From assembly GCF_002557795.1 (NCBI RefSeq), contig NZ_CP023777.1, forward strand, positions 620,001-684,000: DNA of 64,000 nt, given 5' to 3'. The stretch is from Chitinophaga caeni (GTDB lineage: Bacteria; Bacteroidota; Bacteroidia; Chitinophagales; Chitinophagaceae). Shown piece by piece: positions 1 to 8,517 of this stretch; position 1 is the first letter of the stretch, and each line of letters begins with the position of its first letter. The notes under the pieces are model-generated. The model had not been told where the DNA came from, searched no databases, and worked only from the letters and a program-made list of their open reading frames with translations. Made by a program: the position numbers and the translations under genes.

Positions 1-212
1 AATGCTATTACTGGGGATTCTCCATGATGGACTATACCTTTGAACGGCGTCAATTAAGCATTCCGGAAAGTATAAAGTATATAAATCAACATAAAGGCAT
101 GGCCATCGGAAACGGCTTGGTGTATTACCTATTTATATTTATTCCTATCATTGCACCTTGTTATGCCGTCATCGCGGCTACTATACATTTACAAGAAAAG
201 AAGATTCCATGA
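1..212 (+). CDS. EI24/CysZ-like membrane protein, C-terminal fragment
   Basis: The frame is open to the left edge of the window, so only about the last 70 residues are present. The fragment has the pattern GFSMMDYTFERR, then SIKYI and a G-x-A-I-G-N-G run, followed by a hydrophobic helix (about 20 residues) and a short tail. This is the pattern of the C-terminus of EI24 (CysZ/etoposide-induced 2.4-like) multi-spanning inner-membrane proteins; in Bacteroidota their substrate is not established. Its stop codon overlaps the next start (ATGA at 209-212), so the two genes are translationally coupled. An internal ATG at 24 is not the real start because the coding pattern continues upstream. Confidence 0.75.
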   Translation, partial: CYYWGFSMMDYTFERRQLSIPESIKYINQHKGMAIGNGLVYYLFIFIPIIAPCYAVIAATIHLQEKKIP

Positions 213-922
213 AGCAAATAGGAAAAGTTTACTTGATACCAACCGTCCTCAGTGCAGATGCTTTATTTTCCTTACCTGCTTATATTACTGATGTCGCGAG
301 AAGATTGAAGATTTTCTTCGTAGAAAATGAGCGCACTGCCCGCAGGTTTTTAAAATCCTTGGATCGTGATATCAACATCGATGAATTGTCTTTACACTTG
401 ATGCACGAAAATCACCCGCCGGACTTAGCTTTAGCTAAAAAATATTTACAGGAGGGCAAGGAAATCGGTGTGATTAGTGAGGCGGGGTGTCCTGCAATCG
501 CTGATCCCGGCAACCTCATCGTGCAGGCGGCACACGAGCTCAAGGCCAGCGTTATCCCGATGGTGGGACCTAATTCGATTTTATTAGCCTTAATGGCTTC
601 CGGGATGAATGGACAAAATTTTCAGTTCGTCGGCTACCTACCCATAAAGCCACCCGCACGGGGACAAGCGCTAAAGGACTTGGAAGCCCTTTCGGCCAAG
701 AAACAACAAACCATCATCTTTATAGAAACGCCTTATAGAAACCATCAATTGATACAAGATATCGTACAAAACTGTAAGGATAATACCAGGCTTTGTATTG
801 CTGCGGATCTTACCTCTGGTACGGAGTTTATCCGAACGCAAACGGTAAAAGCATGGAGACAAGAGCTGGACAAACTGGCTTTGCATAAACGCCCTGCAAT
901 ATTTTTAATACAATCTTCTTAA
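209..922 (+). CDS. SAM-dependent methyltransferase, RsmI-like (tetrapyrrole methylase fold)
   Basis: A 237-residue protein of the tetrapyrrole-methylase fold. The sequence shows GKVYLIPT at the N-terminus, the SEAGCPAIADPGN segment near residue 95 (SAM/substrate pocket of RsmI-type enzymes), the GPNS motif near 120, and FIETPYRN near 170. RsmI 2'-O-methylates C1402 of 16S rRNA, but this short variant lacks the usual C-terminal extension and has a shortened N-terminus, as in a Bacteroidota paralogue group, so the exact substrate is uncertain. The ATG at 209 was chosen over the upstream in-frame ATG at 158 because it forms an ATGA overlap with the preceding gene and the family similarity begins there. 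A hairpin terminator follows. Confidence 0.85.
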   Translation: MKQIGKVYLIPTVLSADALFSLPAYITDVARRLKIFFVENERTARRFLKSLDRDINIDELSLHLMHENHPPDLALAKKYLQEGKEIGVISEAGCPAIADPGNLIVQAAHELKASVIPMVGPNSILLALMASGMNGQNFQFVGYLPIKPPARGQALKDLEALSAKKQQTIIFIETPYRNHQLIQDIVQNCKDNTRLCIAADLTSGTEFIRTQTVKAWRQELDKLALHKRPAIFLIQSS

Positions 923-940
923 ATAATAAAGCTATACATA

Positions 941-977
941 AAAACGGGTGATTCCCGGTAATGGGATCACCCGTTTT
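941..977. terminator. bidirectional hairpin terminator
   Basis: A near-perfect 12-bp stem (AAAACGGGTGAT / ATCACCCGTTTT) with A and T tracts on either side lies between two convergent genes, so it can serve both strands. Confidence 0.8.
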
Positions 978-1000
978 CATTTGAATGCGATCAGCTATTT

Positions 1001-1399
1001 TTATTCAAATACTTTCTTTTCCAAGGTAATCGGGTCCGTCACGGAAAGTATAGAATCAACGATAAACTTGCTGTATCCCCTCCAGGGTAAAGCGCCAAGG
1101 TATTCCTTGTAATGCAACTCTACCTGCTTGCCGCTGCTTCTCAGTAATTGCTGCGCTACCTTTTCACTCGTTACCGAGAATGTAAATTCATTTGATTGGA
1201 TCTGGCTCATTTGCCGCCCTTTGAAACCGGTTTGGATCACCCTGCCTTCGTAGGTCTTAAAAACATACCCTTTCTTGGCAAAATAATTGAGCTCTCCAGC
1301 CTTTGTTCCATCTCCAAACACCCGGTAATACTTGTAATACACGAAGAAAGCCAGTCCCAGTACTACGATGCTGATAACGATAAATAAGAATTTGCGCAT
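1001..1399 (-). CDS. small membrane-anchored hypothetical protein
   Basis: A 132-residue protein with one N-terminal transmembrane helix (residues 4-22), then a soluble domain containing GKGY-like and FKGRQMSQIQSNEFTFSV segments. It has no catalytic motif that I recognise. Such proteins are conserved in Chitinophagaceae; I infer a membrane-tethered periplasmic domain. It is transcribed on the minus strand, downstream of and 36 bp from the M28 peptidase, so it may be read through from that gene. Confidence 0.6.
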   Translation of the reverse strand: MRKFLFIVISIVVLGLAFFVYYKYYRVFGDGTKAGELNYFAKKGYVFKTYEGRVIQTGFKGRQMSQIQSNEFTFSVTSEKVAQQLLRSSGKQVELHYKEYLGALPWRGYSKFIVDSILSVTDPITLEKKVFE

Positions 1400-1435
1400 A
1401 CAATCTTGTATAGGTGAATATGTATTTATTTACAA

Positions 1436-2803
1436 TTATAATCCATATTTATCAATCAAGTATAATAATGCGCCCATCGTGATGGTACCGAGATTCAATT
1501 CCCGCTTATTCACATTTTCAAATACATCCGATGGAGCATGATGAATATCAAAATAACGTTGGGAGTCGGGGGAAAGTTCACCCATCGGAACACCTAGCGC
1601 ACGGTGTATAAATCCAACATCCACGCCACCGCCTTCTTCATCGAAGTCGTAAGCGCCATATGGCATTAACAGCGAGCTCCAAGATTTGATTTTATTTCTC
1701 TGCGCAGTGCTCATACTCAAAGTAAATCCCCGCGGCGTAAATCCGCCCGCATCACTTTCCAACGCGAAAACATGTTTTTCATTATTTTCTTTGGCTACTT
1801 CCGCATATTTTTCCGCCCCGCGTGCGCCGTTTTCCTCGTTGGCAAAAAGTACTACTCTTAAAGTCCTCTTCGGCTGGATGCCCAGTTTTTTATACGTCCT
1901 GAGAATCTCGATAGATTGCACGCAACCCGTTCCATCATCATGCGCCCCTTCGGCAACATCCCAGGAGTCGAGGTGACCGCCAACCGTGATATATTCATCC
2001 GGATAAACGCTACCCCTAAGCTCGCCGATTACGTTATGGCCAATCGTATCAGGTAAGGTTTGACAATTTGTTTTTATAAAAACTTTCGTCCCCGGGTTGG
2101 CGGCAATTTGTTTGCTCAGAAGATCAGCATCTTCTAATCCAACTGCCACGGCGGCGATCTTCGGGTATTTTGAATCATAATTTGTAGATCCTGTATGTGG
2201 TTGATTATCAGTAGCATGCGACATTGACCTAATAATTACGGCCAGGGCTCCATATTGGGCGGCTTTGCTGGGACCTTGACCGCGGTAACGAACGGCATCC
2301 CCGTAGGAGTAAAAAGTTTTGACAAAAGTTGGATTAAAATGGTAATTATAAAATACGATTTTACCTTTCAGCTGATCTTTCTTGGCTTCTAAATCATCGA
2401 AGTCTTTTACTTCTATTACCTGGGCAGTGATGCCTTTCGCTGGAGTAGCCACGGATTTACCGAGCGCTATCGCATTTAAATTCAATGATTTAGCGCCTAC
2501 AATCTTTACAACTTCCTTTTCCCCGCGCACCCAATGCGGCACCATGCATTCTTGGTAATATACCGTGTCAGCCCCGGCATTTTCTAGGGTTTTAAAGCCC
2601 CAATGTTCGGCTTTCACCATTTGCGGGGATCCGGCCAACCTTCCGCCGATGGTTTTCGTTAATATTCTAAGGTCTTCATAAGCATTACCATTCGAAAGGA
2701 TTTCGTTGGCCATCTTGCGGATCGTGATGGAATCCTCGTTATGTTGAGCATTGGCAGCAGGTACAAAACCGCACCCCAAAAGGAGGAGCAGATATTTCTT
2801 CAT
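1436..2803 (-). CDS. M28 family zinc peptidase, exported (carboxypeptidase Q-like)
   Basis: A 455-residue secreted peptidase. Residues 1-19 form a signal peptide ending ANA. A protease-associated domain lies at about 120-230. The M28 domain has metal-ligand motifs GGHLDSWD (H277), AHDDGTG (D289), ANEENGARGA (E323/E324), ESDAGG (D351) and DIHHAPSD (H421/H422). The layout matches plasma glutamate carboxypeptidase/carboxypeptidase Q, which releases amino acids from dipeptides or oligopeptides. It probably acts in the periplasm or outside the cell. It is divergent from bshA across a 180-bp region that must hold both promoters. Confidence 0.9.
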   Translation of the reverse strand: MKKYLLLLLGCGFVPAANAQHNEDSITIRKMANEILSNGNAYEDLRILTKTIGGRLAGSPQMVKAEHWGFKTLENAGADTVYYQECMVPHWVRGEKEVVKIVGAKSLNLNAIALGKSVATPAKGITAQVIEVKDFDDLEAKKDQLKGKIVFYNYHFNPTFVKTFYSYGDAVRYRGQGPSKAAQYGALAVIIRSMSHATDNQPHTGSTNYDSKYPKIAAVAVGLEDADLLSKQIAANPGTKVFIKTNCQTLPDTIGHNVIGELRGSVYPDEYITVGGHLDSWDVAEGAHDDGTGCVQSIEILRTYKKLGIQPKRTLRVVLFANEENGARGAEKYAEVAKENNEKHVFALESDAGGFTPRGFTLSMSTAQRNKIKSWSSLLMPYGAYDFDEEGGGVDVGFIHRALGVPMGELSPDSQRYFDIHHAPSDVFENVNKRELNLGTITMGALLYLIDKYGL

Positions 2804-2983
2804 AGTTTTATTTTTCCGTTAAAACTAATTAATTAGGCTTGCTATTACAAATTCGTGATATTAGAATGGATGTATAATTCAAAATACTGCGTTACCTTCG
2901 ATTGGTTTTTGGTAGTATCAGCATTGAATATAAAAAGTACACTTGATTAACAACTTATTCAAAAGCACTAAATTACTTGATCG

Positions 2984-4126
2984 ATGAATATTGGGATCGT
3001 ATGCTACCCCACGTATGGCGGTAGTGGAGTTTTGGCCACGGAATTAGGAAAAGCCTTGGCAGACAAAGGCCATATGGTACATTTTATTACATACCAGCAA
3101 CCGGTTCGCTTAAATGCTTTTCATGCCAATATTTTTTATCACGAAGTACAGGTTCCCACCTATCCCCTGTTTGATTTTCCTCCTTATGAATCGGCATTGA
3201 GCAGCACCATGGTGGATGTTATTCTCAATCAAAAACTGGATTTATTACATGTCCATTATGCTATACCGCATGCTTCCACGGCTTACCTTGCGAAGCAGAT
3301 CGCGGCGAAGCATGGCATCAGGATTCCATTTATTACAACTTTGCACGGCACTGATATAACATTGGTAGGGAAAGATAAAACGTATGAACCCGTCGTAACT
3401 TTTTCTATCAACGAATCGGATGCCATCACCGCCGTTTCCAAAAATTTACGGGAAGAAACGTATAAATCGTTTCCCATCGAGAAGGAGATTGAAGTGATTT
3501 ATAATTTCGTAGATACGGCCCGTTTCAAAAGGCGTGATTTATCTCATTTTAGAAATGCCATCGCGCCGAATGGAGAAAAAATATTGCTACACGTTTCCAA
3601 CTTTAGGAAGGTGAAACGTGTGCCGGATGTTGTCAATACATTCAAAATTGTTAGGGAAAAAATACCTGCTAAATTACTGTTAGTCGGGGATGGTCCTGAT
3701 AGACCCGTGATTGAAGCGATGTGCCGGGAGTACGGTATTTGTCCCGATGTCAGGTTCGTTGGCAAACAGGAACAATTGGAAGATGTCATGTCTATTTCCG
3801 ACCTGTTTATTTTGCCTTCGGAGTATGAAAGCTTCGGTTTGGCAGCCTTGGAAGCCATGGCATCAGAAGTGCCCGTTTTATCTTCAAATGCCGGGGGATT
3901 ACCTGAAATTAATATCGATGGTGAAACAGGGTATACTAGCCCTGTGGGCGATGTTGAGTCGATGGCGAAACACGCTATACAAGTATTAGAGAACCCGGAA
4001 CTTTTAGCGAAACTGAGGGCCGGCGCTTTAAAGCAGGCGCAAAGATTCCACATCAATAATATTATCCCGGAATACGAGAAATTATACCAGAAGGTGATCA
4101 AACCCAGGGTGCCTATCGTTGCTTGA
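2984..4126 (+). CDS. bshA: N-acetyl-alpha-D-glucosaminyl L-malate synthase BshA
   Basis: A GT4-family glycosyltransferase of 380 residues that makes GlcNAc-malate from UDP-GlcNAc and L-malate, the first step of bacillithiol synthesis. The N-terminus reads GIVCYPTYGGSGV, typical of BshA, followed by HVHYAIPH (near 89), TLHGTD (119-124) and the GT4 nucleotide-sugar E-x7-E segment ESFGLAALE followed by AGGLPE (about 280-300). The length matches the family. No bshB or bshC is nearby. Downstream lies the 346-bp repeat array, so no classic terminator was seen after this gene. Confidence 0.95.
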   Translation: MNIGIVCYPTYGGSGVLATELGKALADKGHMVHFITYQQPVRLNAFHANIFYHEVQVPTYPLFDFPPYESALSSTMVDVILNQKLDLLHVHYAIPHASTAYLAKQIAAKHGIRIPFITTLHGTDITLVGKDKTYEPVVTFSINESDAITAVSKNLREETYKSFPIEKEIEVIYNFVDTARFKRRDLSHFRNAIAPNGEKILLHVSNFRKVKRVPDVVNTFKIVREKIPAKLLLVGDGPDRPVIEAMCREYGICPDVRFVGKQEQLEDVMSISDLFILPSEYESFGLAALEAMASEVPVLSSNAGGLPEINIDGETGYTSPVGDVESMAKHAIQVLENPELLAKLRAGALKQAQRFHINNIIPEYEKLYQKVIKPRVPIVA

Positions 4127-4228
4127 TTCTAATTTATTTAAGGTAACTCAATTGCAAGTTGTAGCTTGGAGACCACTGGTGTTCGAAACCTTGGTGCATC
4201 TTTTGACCGCTTTGCCTAAATCCTCAAA

Positions 4229-5505
4229 AATCTTGCTGGTTCGAGCTTCCAAGCTCGGACCAACGTACAATTGAAGGTATTTACAATTGTATCGAAAACG
4301 TAAATGCACGTACTGCCCGCGCCATACACGGCCATTTGTTGGATTCCTCGTGCTGCCGAACACGATGTTCTGCATGTTGCACGTTGTTTCGAACGGGAGT
4401 CCGAGCTTGGAAGCTCGAACTAGCGAGGATTCCAGGTTATCCCTAGATAAAACCCAATGGCAAAATCATGAAAACCTGGTTTCGCCCGCCCTGTGGCTTG
4501 GCTGCTCGAACTTGCAATGGCTGCCCGGTACCGGGAAGGAGAATCTATATATTGCTCAAATCGCACTTATTTAAAATCTTGCTGGTTCGAGCTTCCAAGC
4601 TCGGACCAACGTACAATTGAAGGTATTTACAATTGTATCGAAAACGCAAAAACACGTACTGCCCGCACCATAAACGGCCATTTGTTGGATTCCTCGTGCT
4701 GCCGAACACGATGTTCTGCCTGTTGCACGTTGTTTCGAACGGGAGTCCGAGCTTGGAAGCTCGAACCAGCGAGGATTCCTGGTTATCCCTAGATAAAATC
4801 CAAAGGCAAAATCATGAAAACCTGGTTTCGCCCACCCTTTGGCTTGGCTGCTCGAACTTGCAATGGCTGCCCGGTACCGGGAAGGAGAATCTATATATTG
4901 CTCAAATCGCACTTATTTAAAATCTTGCTGGTTCGAGCTTCCAAGCTCGGACCAACGTACAATTGAAGGTATTTACAATTGTATCGAAAACGCAAAAACA
5001 CGTACTGCCCGCGTCATAAACGACCATTTGTTGGATTCCTCCTGCTGCCGAACACGATGTTCTGCCTGTTGCACGTTGTTTCGAACGGGAGTCCGAGCTT
5101 GGAAGCTCGAACTAGCGAGGATTCCAGGTTATCCCTAGATAAAATCCAAAGGCAAAATCATGAAAACACGGTTTCGCCCGCCCTGTGGCTTGGCTGCTCG
5201 AACTTGCAATTGCAGCCCAGTGCCGGAAAGGAGAATCTATATATTGCTCAAATCGCATCCACTTATTTAAAATCTTGCTGGTTCGAGCTTCCAAGCTCGG
5301 ACCAACGTACAATTGAAGGTATTTACAATTGTATCGAAAACGCAAAAACACGTACTGCCCGCACCATAAACGGCCATTTGTTGGATTCCTCGTGCTGCCG
5401 AACACGATGTTCTGCCTGTTGCACATTGTTTCGAACGGGAGTCCGAGCTTGGAAGCTCGAACCAGCGAGGAGAATCTATAGATTGCTCAAATCGCCTCCC
5501 CTTAT
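4229..5505. repeat. tandem array of a 346-bp non-coding repeat (3 full copies plus 1 deleted copy)
   Basis: Units start at 4229, 4575, 4921 and 5271 (346, 346, 350 and 235 bp). The third has a 4-bp insertion near 5258. The fourth lacks 111 bp, equivalent to 4775-4885 of copy 2, with AGG at both deletion ends. Each unit holds a 190-bp module (4235-4424, 4581-4770, 4927-5116, 5277-5466) bounded by 26-bp inverted arms beginning GCTGGTTCGAGCTTCC. Inside each is a second inverted repeat, TACAATTG / CAATTGTA, separated by 10 bases. The unit length is not a multiple of 3 and open frames change from copy to copy, so it is not coding. The array fills the gap between convergent bshA and the AlkA gene, and its last bases include the AlkA stop codon. 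Confidence 0.9.
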
Positions 5506-6404
5506 TTATTTACCAGGCTGCGCCATAAGTAAAGAACGAAGTACGCTTCCCAACCATCGAAATTTGCAAAGATATTTTCTATTTGAGCCTGGTCCTTACG
5601 GTTAGCTAGCATCCCGAAATTTTCCAAGGCTTGATAAATACCGATATCCCCGTGCGGAATTACATTGAGATCTTTGATTGATTTCATCAATGCGTAATTG
5701 GCCGTCCATTTTCCAATACCTTTTAAACGGATTAAATGGCGGTGCCGGGCTTCGGAAGTTGGTAAAGATTTTAGTTCTTCCTTCGACAACGTACCATCTA
5801 TAAATGCTGCTGCTACTATTTTCAGGTATTCTATTTTCTTACTTGATAATTGAATTTCCCGAAGCCATTGATCATCCGCAGTCAAGATTGCGGATGGTTG
5901 CGGGAATATATAAAACATATGTTGTTGCCACTGCACGGACTTCCCCAGCTTTTCTACCAACCGCCTTTTTAACGTGTAAGCAAATTTTAAATTAATCTGT
6001 TGCCCAATAATACTCCAAGCTAGCGCTTCGAAAAGATCATTTATGCCGATTAATCTTAAACCCAAGTAATCTTCGGTCATCTGCTGAAATGGAGGCTGGC
6101 TAGCCAGTAAAGAATAGAAAACCTGTATGTCGCGATCCAGATCAAACCATTCCACGATGTACCTGCGGATGAATTGAATAGTATCCGTGCTCCAACCATC
6201 CAGTAAGCTTTTTATATAAATATGCTCCTTTCTTCCTTCGATTGAAAATAACAAGACATTTCCATCATATTCTAATGCTTTGTAAACTTTCCCATCCACA
6301 ACCTTGTGCATACAATCATCGAAATTGCGATGTAAGAACCAAGCACATTCATCAAAGCTGAATAATGCCGGGACGGGAATTGAAAAAGATTTTTTTACTG
6401 GCAT
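5502..6404 (-). CDS. DNA-3-methyladenine glycosylase, AlkA family
   Basis: A 300-residue HhH-GPD glycosylase that removes alkylated bases in base excision repair. An AlkA-type N-terminal domain covers about 1-105. WSIIGQQIN (about 130-138) is the typical helical entry motif, the helix-hairpin-helix is LKGIGKWTA (227-235), and the catalytic aspartate is D253 in PHGDIGI. The start at 6404 (MPVKK) fits the family better than the upstream ATG at 6419. It is the last gene of a four-gene alkylation-repair operon. Its stop codon lies within the edge of the 346-bp repeat array, so the final residues may have been altered by that sequence. Confidence 0.88.
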   Translation of the reverse strand: MPVKKSFSIPVPALFSFDECAWFLHRNFDDCMHKVVDGKVYKALEYDGNVLLFSIEGRKEHIYIKSLLDGWSTDTIQFIRRYIVEWFDLDRDIQVFYSLLASQPPFQQMTEDYLGLRLIGINDLFEALAWSIIGQQINLKFAYTLKRRLVEKLGKSVQWQQHMFYIFPQPSAILTADDQWLREIQLSSKKIEYLKIVAAAFIDGTLSKEELKSLPTSEARHRHLIRLKGIGKWTANYALMKSIKDLNVIPHGDIGIYQALENFGMLANRKDQAQIENIFANFDGWEAYFVLYLWRSLVNK

Positions 6405-6451
6405 GGATGATAGCAACAATTAATTTAAACAAAGATAATAGATCGAGCATG

Positions 6452-7054
6452 CTAAAAATTTGCCATGATATGCCTGAAGGTGAGATTGATCCGCGGCGAA
6501 CTTATTGGCTTACTTTTAGGAACCTGGTGTTCCCAATATTGCTGCGTTTCCCCGGACATGATGAGTAGGCTGCCATTACCCAGTTCAAAGCTTAAACGGG
6601 TTGATTTTGTCGCATAATCGCGCATTTGGAAGCTGCGGCTAGCGCCCAAGCTCACAGAAGCAATCGTAGGGCAAGCGCCGAGGCTTTCTTCATTATCGCG
6701 GTGCCAGCCCATGCTATCTTGTCCATCGCGGTATAAATTTGCCAATACGCAATTAAAAGGTTCCGGGCAGGCCGTCTCGATCTTCCGTTTAATTCCTGAT
6801 AATGCTGGATGCCATGGTATTGCCGCTTGTTGTAGCCCCGAATATGTATAACTGGTTCCGGGATCACCGTAAAAAGCGGTCAACCTCGGTTGCATTATTT
6901 CTTTTCCGAAGATTTTTATGGGTTTATGTTTCCAATGTAGTTCATGATAGAGAGACTCGAATAATTCACGGCTTTCTTCATCGCCAAAAAAGTTTGGAAA
7001 GAAATATACATTCCCGTGGAATGGTAACAAGTTCTCCTGGTTTGTTTGCATCAT
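6452..7054 (-). CDS. AlkB-like 2-oxoglutarate/Fe(II) DNA dioxygenase
   Basis: A 200-residue AlkB homologue that reverses alkylation of bases (1-methyladenine, 3-methylcytosine) by oxidative demethylation. It shows NLLPFHG at the N-terminus, the iron ligands HRD (H118, D120) and H176 in YWEHQVP, and the 2-oxoglutarate arginine R188 in SPRINLTFR. GWHRDNEESLG and NGSLLIMSG are family signatures. The start at 7054 follows the upstream Ada-like stop by 5 bp and fits the family N-terminus; alternatives at 7081 and 7114 would overlap the upstream gene. It is the third gene of the operon. Confidence 0.9.
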   Translation of the reverse strand: MMQTNQENLLPFHGNVYFFPNFFGDEESRELFESLYHELHWKHKPIKIFGKEIMQPRLTAFYGDPGTSYTYSGLQQAAIPWHPALSGIKRKIETACPEPFNCVLANLYRDGQDSMGWHRDNEESLGACPTIASVSLGASRSFQMRDYATKSTRLSFELGNGSLLIMSGETQQYWEHQVPKSKPISSPRINLTFRHIMANF

Positions 7055-7059
7055 TTTTA

Positions 7060-7323
7060 TTAACGTTGTAAGAGCTTCCATTGTTGATAATCTTTCTTCA
7101 TACAATGACCGCATGGCCGGTAACCTGCATTTCTTGCCTCCTCCTGGTCGGCAAAAAATACGCGGTTAGTCATTTTCATCCTGCGCCCGCTTTTACATTG
7201 CAAACTTCCGTAAATTTTCAGAGCCTTGTTACCTGCATATTTTATTTTACCGTCCACGGTAAGTTTCCATAAACATTTAGCCCTTTCGTAGCGCGTGCCG
7301 CCAAGTTCAGAATGAAGCAACAT
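7060..7323 (-). CDS. Ada-type metal-binding domain protein (stand-alone)
   Basis: An 87-residue protein matching the N-terminal zinc domain of the Ada methyl phosphotriester repair protein: KIYGSLQCKSG, then NRVFF, then AGYRPCGHC. C43, C71 and C74 line up with three of the four Ada zinc cysteines. At the fourth position (four residues after C43) there is R47 instead of cysteine; C17 lies further upstream and could substitute. There is no AraC or methyltransferase domain. The position between two oxygenases in a repair operon suggests a DNA-damage role, but repair activity is not assured without the full cysteine set. Confidence 0.8.
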   Translation of the reverse strand: MLLHSELGGTRYERAKCLWKLTVDGKIKYAGNKALKIYGSLQCKSGRRMKMTNRVFFADQEEARNAGYRPCGHCMKKDYQQWKLLQR

Positions 7324-7329
7324 AATTAT

Positions 7330-8043
7330 TTACTGGTTTGCCAAGTGAAAGATAATACCTAATGCGCTTCTTCTGCCGTAGGTGACTTCAGAAACACCAT
7401 GCTTCAACATCAACTTGGCATAACCGTATTTCCCTTTATATGGACGAAATTGCGTGGTAAAGATCAACATATCCCCTTCATGTAAACGGATCACCTTGGC
7501 GGAAGATTGCGCCCTGGGATTTTGTTGAACCAATACAAACTCCCCACCTTCATAGTCTTTCCCGGGTTGATTCAAGCCAACGACAGCCTGCATCGGGAAA
7601 TAAATATCCCCGTATAAATCTTGATGCAGGGTGTTAAATCCCCCTGTTTCATAAGAAAGGATCAAGCTGGCCGGCAACTCTTGGCCGGCTTTGCGACATA
7701 GTTCATAGAAAGATTGATATTCCTGCGGGTACCTAATATCTATCTTAAGCTGCTCCATCCACAAATTGGCTACAGGCGCCAAGAAGCTATAAAGCGCTTC
7801 ACGGGTATGGTGGATAATATTAGGTAAAGGATCTTTATAATATTTGTAAGTCCCCCTTCCAAAACGGTAACGCTCCATGATGACAGTTTTCCTATAAAGA
7901 TTTTCTGCATCAAATTGTTCAACTAGAGCCTTGGTTTCGTTGTTATAAAATAACCTGGGTAATATGGCAAAACCTTGTTCATGTAATTGCAGCCTCAAGG
8001 TTTCCCAAGAATATTGCGCGAGTCTGTGTTTAATTGGCATCAT
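7330..8043 (-). CDS. 2OG-Fe(II) oxygenase
   Basis: A 237-residue oxygenase of the double-stranded beta-helix fold. Iron ligands are H140 and D142 in LHQDLYGD, and H215 in LKHGVSEV. The 2-oxoglutarate-binding arginine is R224 or R225. The segment GGFNTLHQD...GGEFVLVQQ places it in the bacterial prolyl-hydroxylase-like oxygenase group often found beside AlkB. The substrate is unknown. It is the first gene of the four-gene alkylation-repair operon, 6 bp before the Ada-like gene. A TAGTTTTG box (8048-8055) sits 4 bases before the ATG, which would give an almost leaderless transcript. Confidence 0.82.
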   Translation of the reverse strand: MMPIKHRLAQYSWETLRLQLHEQGFAILPRLFYNNETKALVEQFDAENLYRKTVIMERYRFGRGTYKYYKDPLPNIIHHTREALYSFLAPVANLWMEQLKIDIRYPQEYQSFYELCRKAGQELPASLILSYETGGFNTLHQDLYGDIYFPMQAVVGLNQPGKDYEGGEFVLVQQNPRAQSSAKVIRLHEGDMLIFTTQFRPYKGKYGYAKLMLKHGVSEVTYGRRSALGIIFHLANQ

Positions 8044-8093
8044 GAAACAAAACTAACTGGAAATTAACATGATAAAAACCCGGTTCTTGCTAT

Positions 8094-8123
8094 TTTGGCA
8101 TGATGTTTTAAAGCTTATTTTTG
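8094..8123 (+). promoter_or_regulatory. Bacteroidota-type promoter for the 8165 gene
   Basis: TTTG at 8094-8097, an 18-bp spacer, then TATTTTTG at 8116-8123, matching the TTTG / TAnnTTTG consensus. Transcription would begin around 8130, giving a leader of about 35 bases. Confidence 0.6.
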
Positions 8124-8164
8124 TAAATAAATCCATACATATTTAACCAATAAAAAGTACTCCC

Positions 8165-8455
8165 ATGTCGCAATTACCAAAGTTTATGATTGCTGATGAT
8201 CCGGTTACCGATCCGGAAAATGAATATATTTTCCATACTCAAGCGCCGCGTTTTTTTGCCAAGCGTGTTGAAGAAGACGAGGAAACAGCCTATATCGATA
8301 TCGTGCATGAGCTCGATGATGTGGAAGCATATTTTAAGAATGATCCGGAAAAGAAAGCTGCCTTGATCGAGGAGCTGGAAGATTGGTACTATTCTTATAT
8401 GGAATGGTTAGATGAAGATGATGACGAGGAGGACGACGACTTCGAAGAGGAATAG
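8165..8455 (+). CDS. acidic hypothetical protein
   Basis: A 96-residue cytoplasmic protein with a strongly acidic C-terminus (residues 80-96 are nearly all Asp and Glu) and an ordered N-terminal part beginning MSQLPKFMIADDPV. There is no signal peptide, membrane helix or known catalytic motif. I recognise it only as a small conserved Bacteroidota protein. It has its own promoter upstream and reads away from the repair operon. Confidence 0.7.
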   Translation: MSQLPKFMIADDPVTDPENEYIFHTQAPRFFAKRVEEDEETAYIDIVHELDDVEAYFKNDPEKKAALIEELEDWYYSYMEWLDEDDDEEDDDFEEE

Positions 8456-8464
8456 TTTTTATAA

Positions 8465-8508
8465 TCCAGTGGAAAGGACAAATTGCCAAAGTTTGTTTTT
8501 TCCACCGG
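8465..8508 (+). terminator. possible hairpin terminator
   Basis: Complementary arms CC-A-GTGGAAA and TTTCCAC-C-GG, with a T-rich run inside the right arm, directly follow the acidic-protein gene. The loop is long (about 24 bases), so confidence is low. Confidence 0.3.
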
Positions 8509-8517
8509 GTTATTCAC

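Noticed and set aside
4229..5505. CRISPR array or integron cassette array
   Set aside because: Units are about 346 bp with no unique spacers, no cas genes or integrase nearby, and no attC-like core sites.
4287..5605. Several 95-208-codon frames on both strands in the repeat array
   Set aside because: The repeat length is not a multiple of 3, frames differ between copies, and the amino-acid content is rich in Cys, Arg and Ser without family patterns. They are by-products of the repeat.
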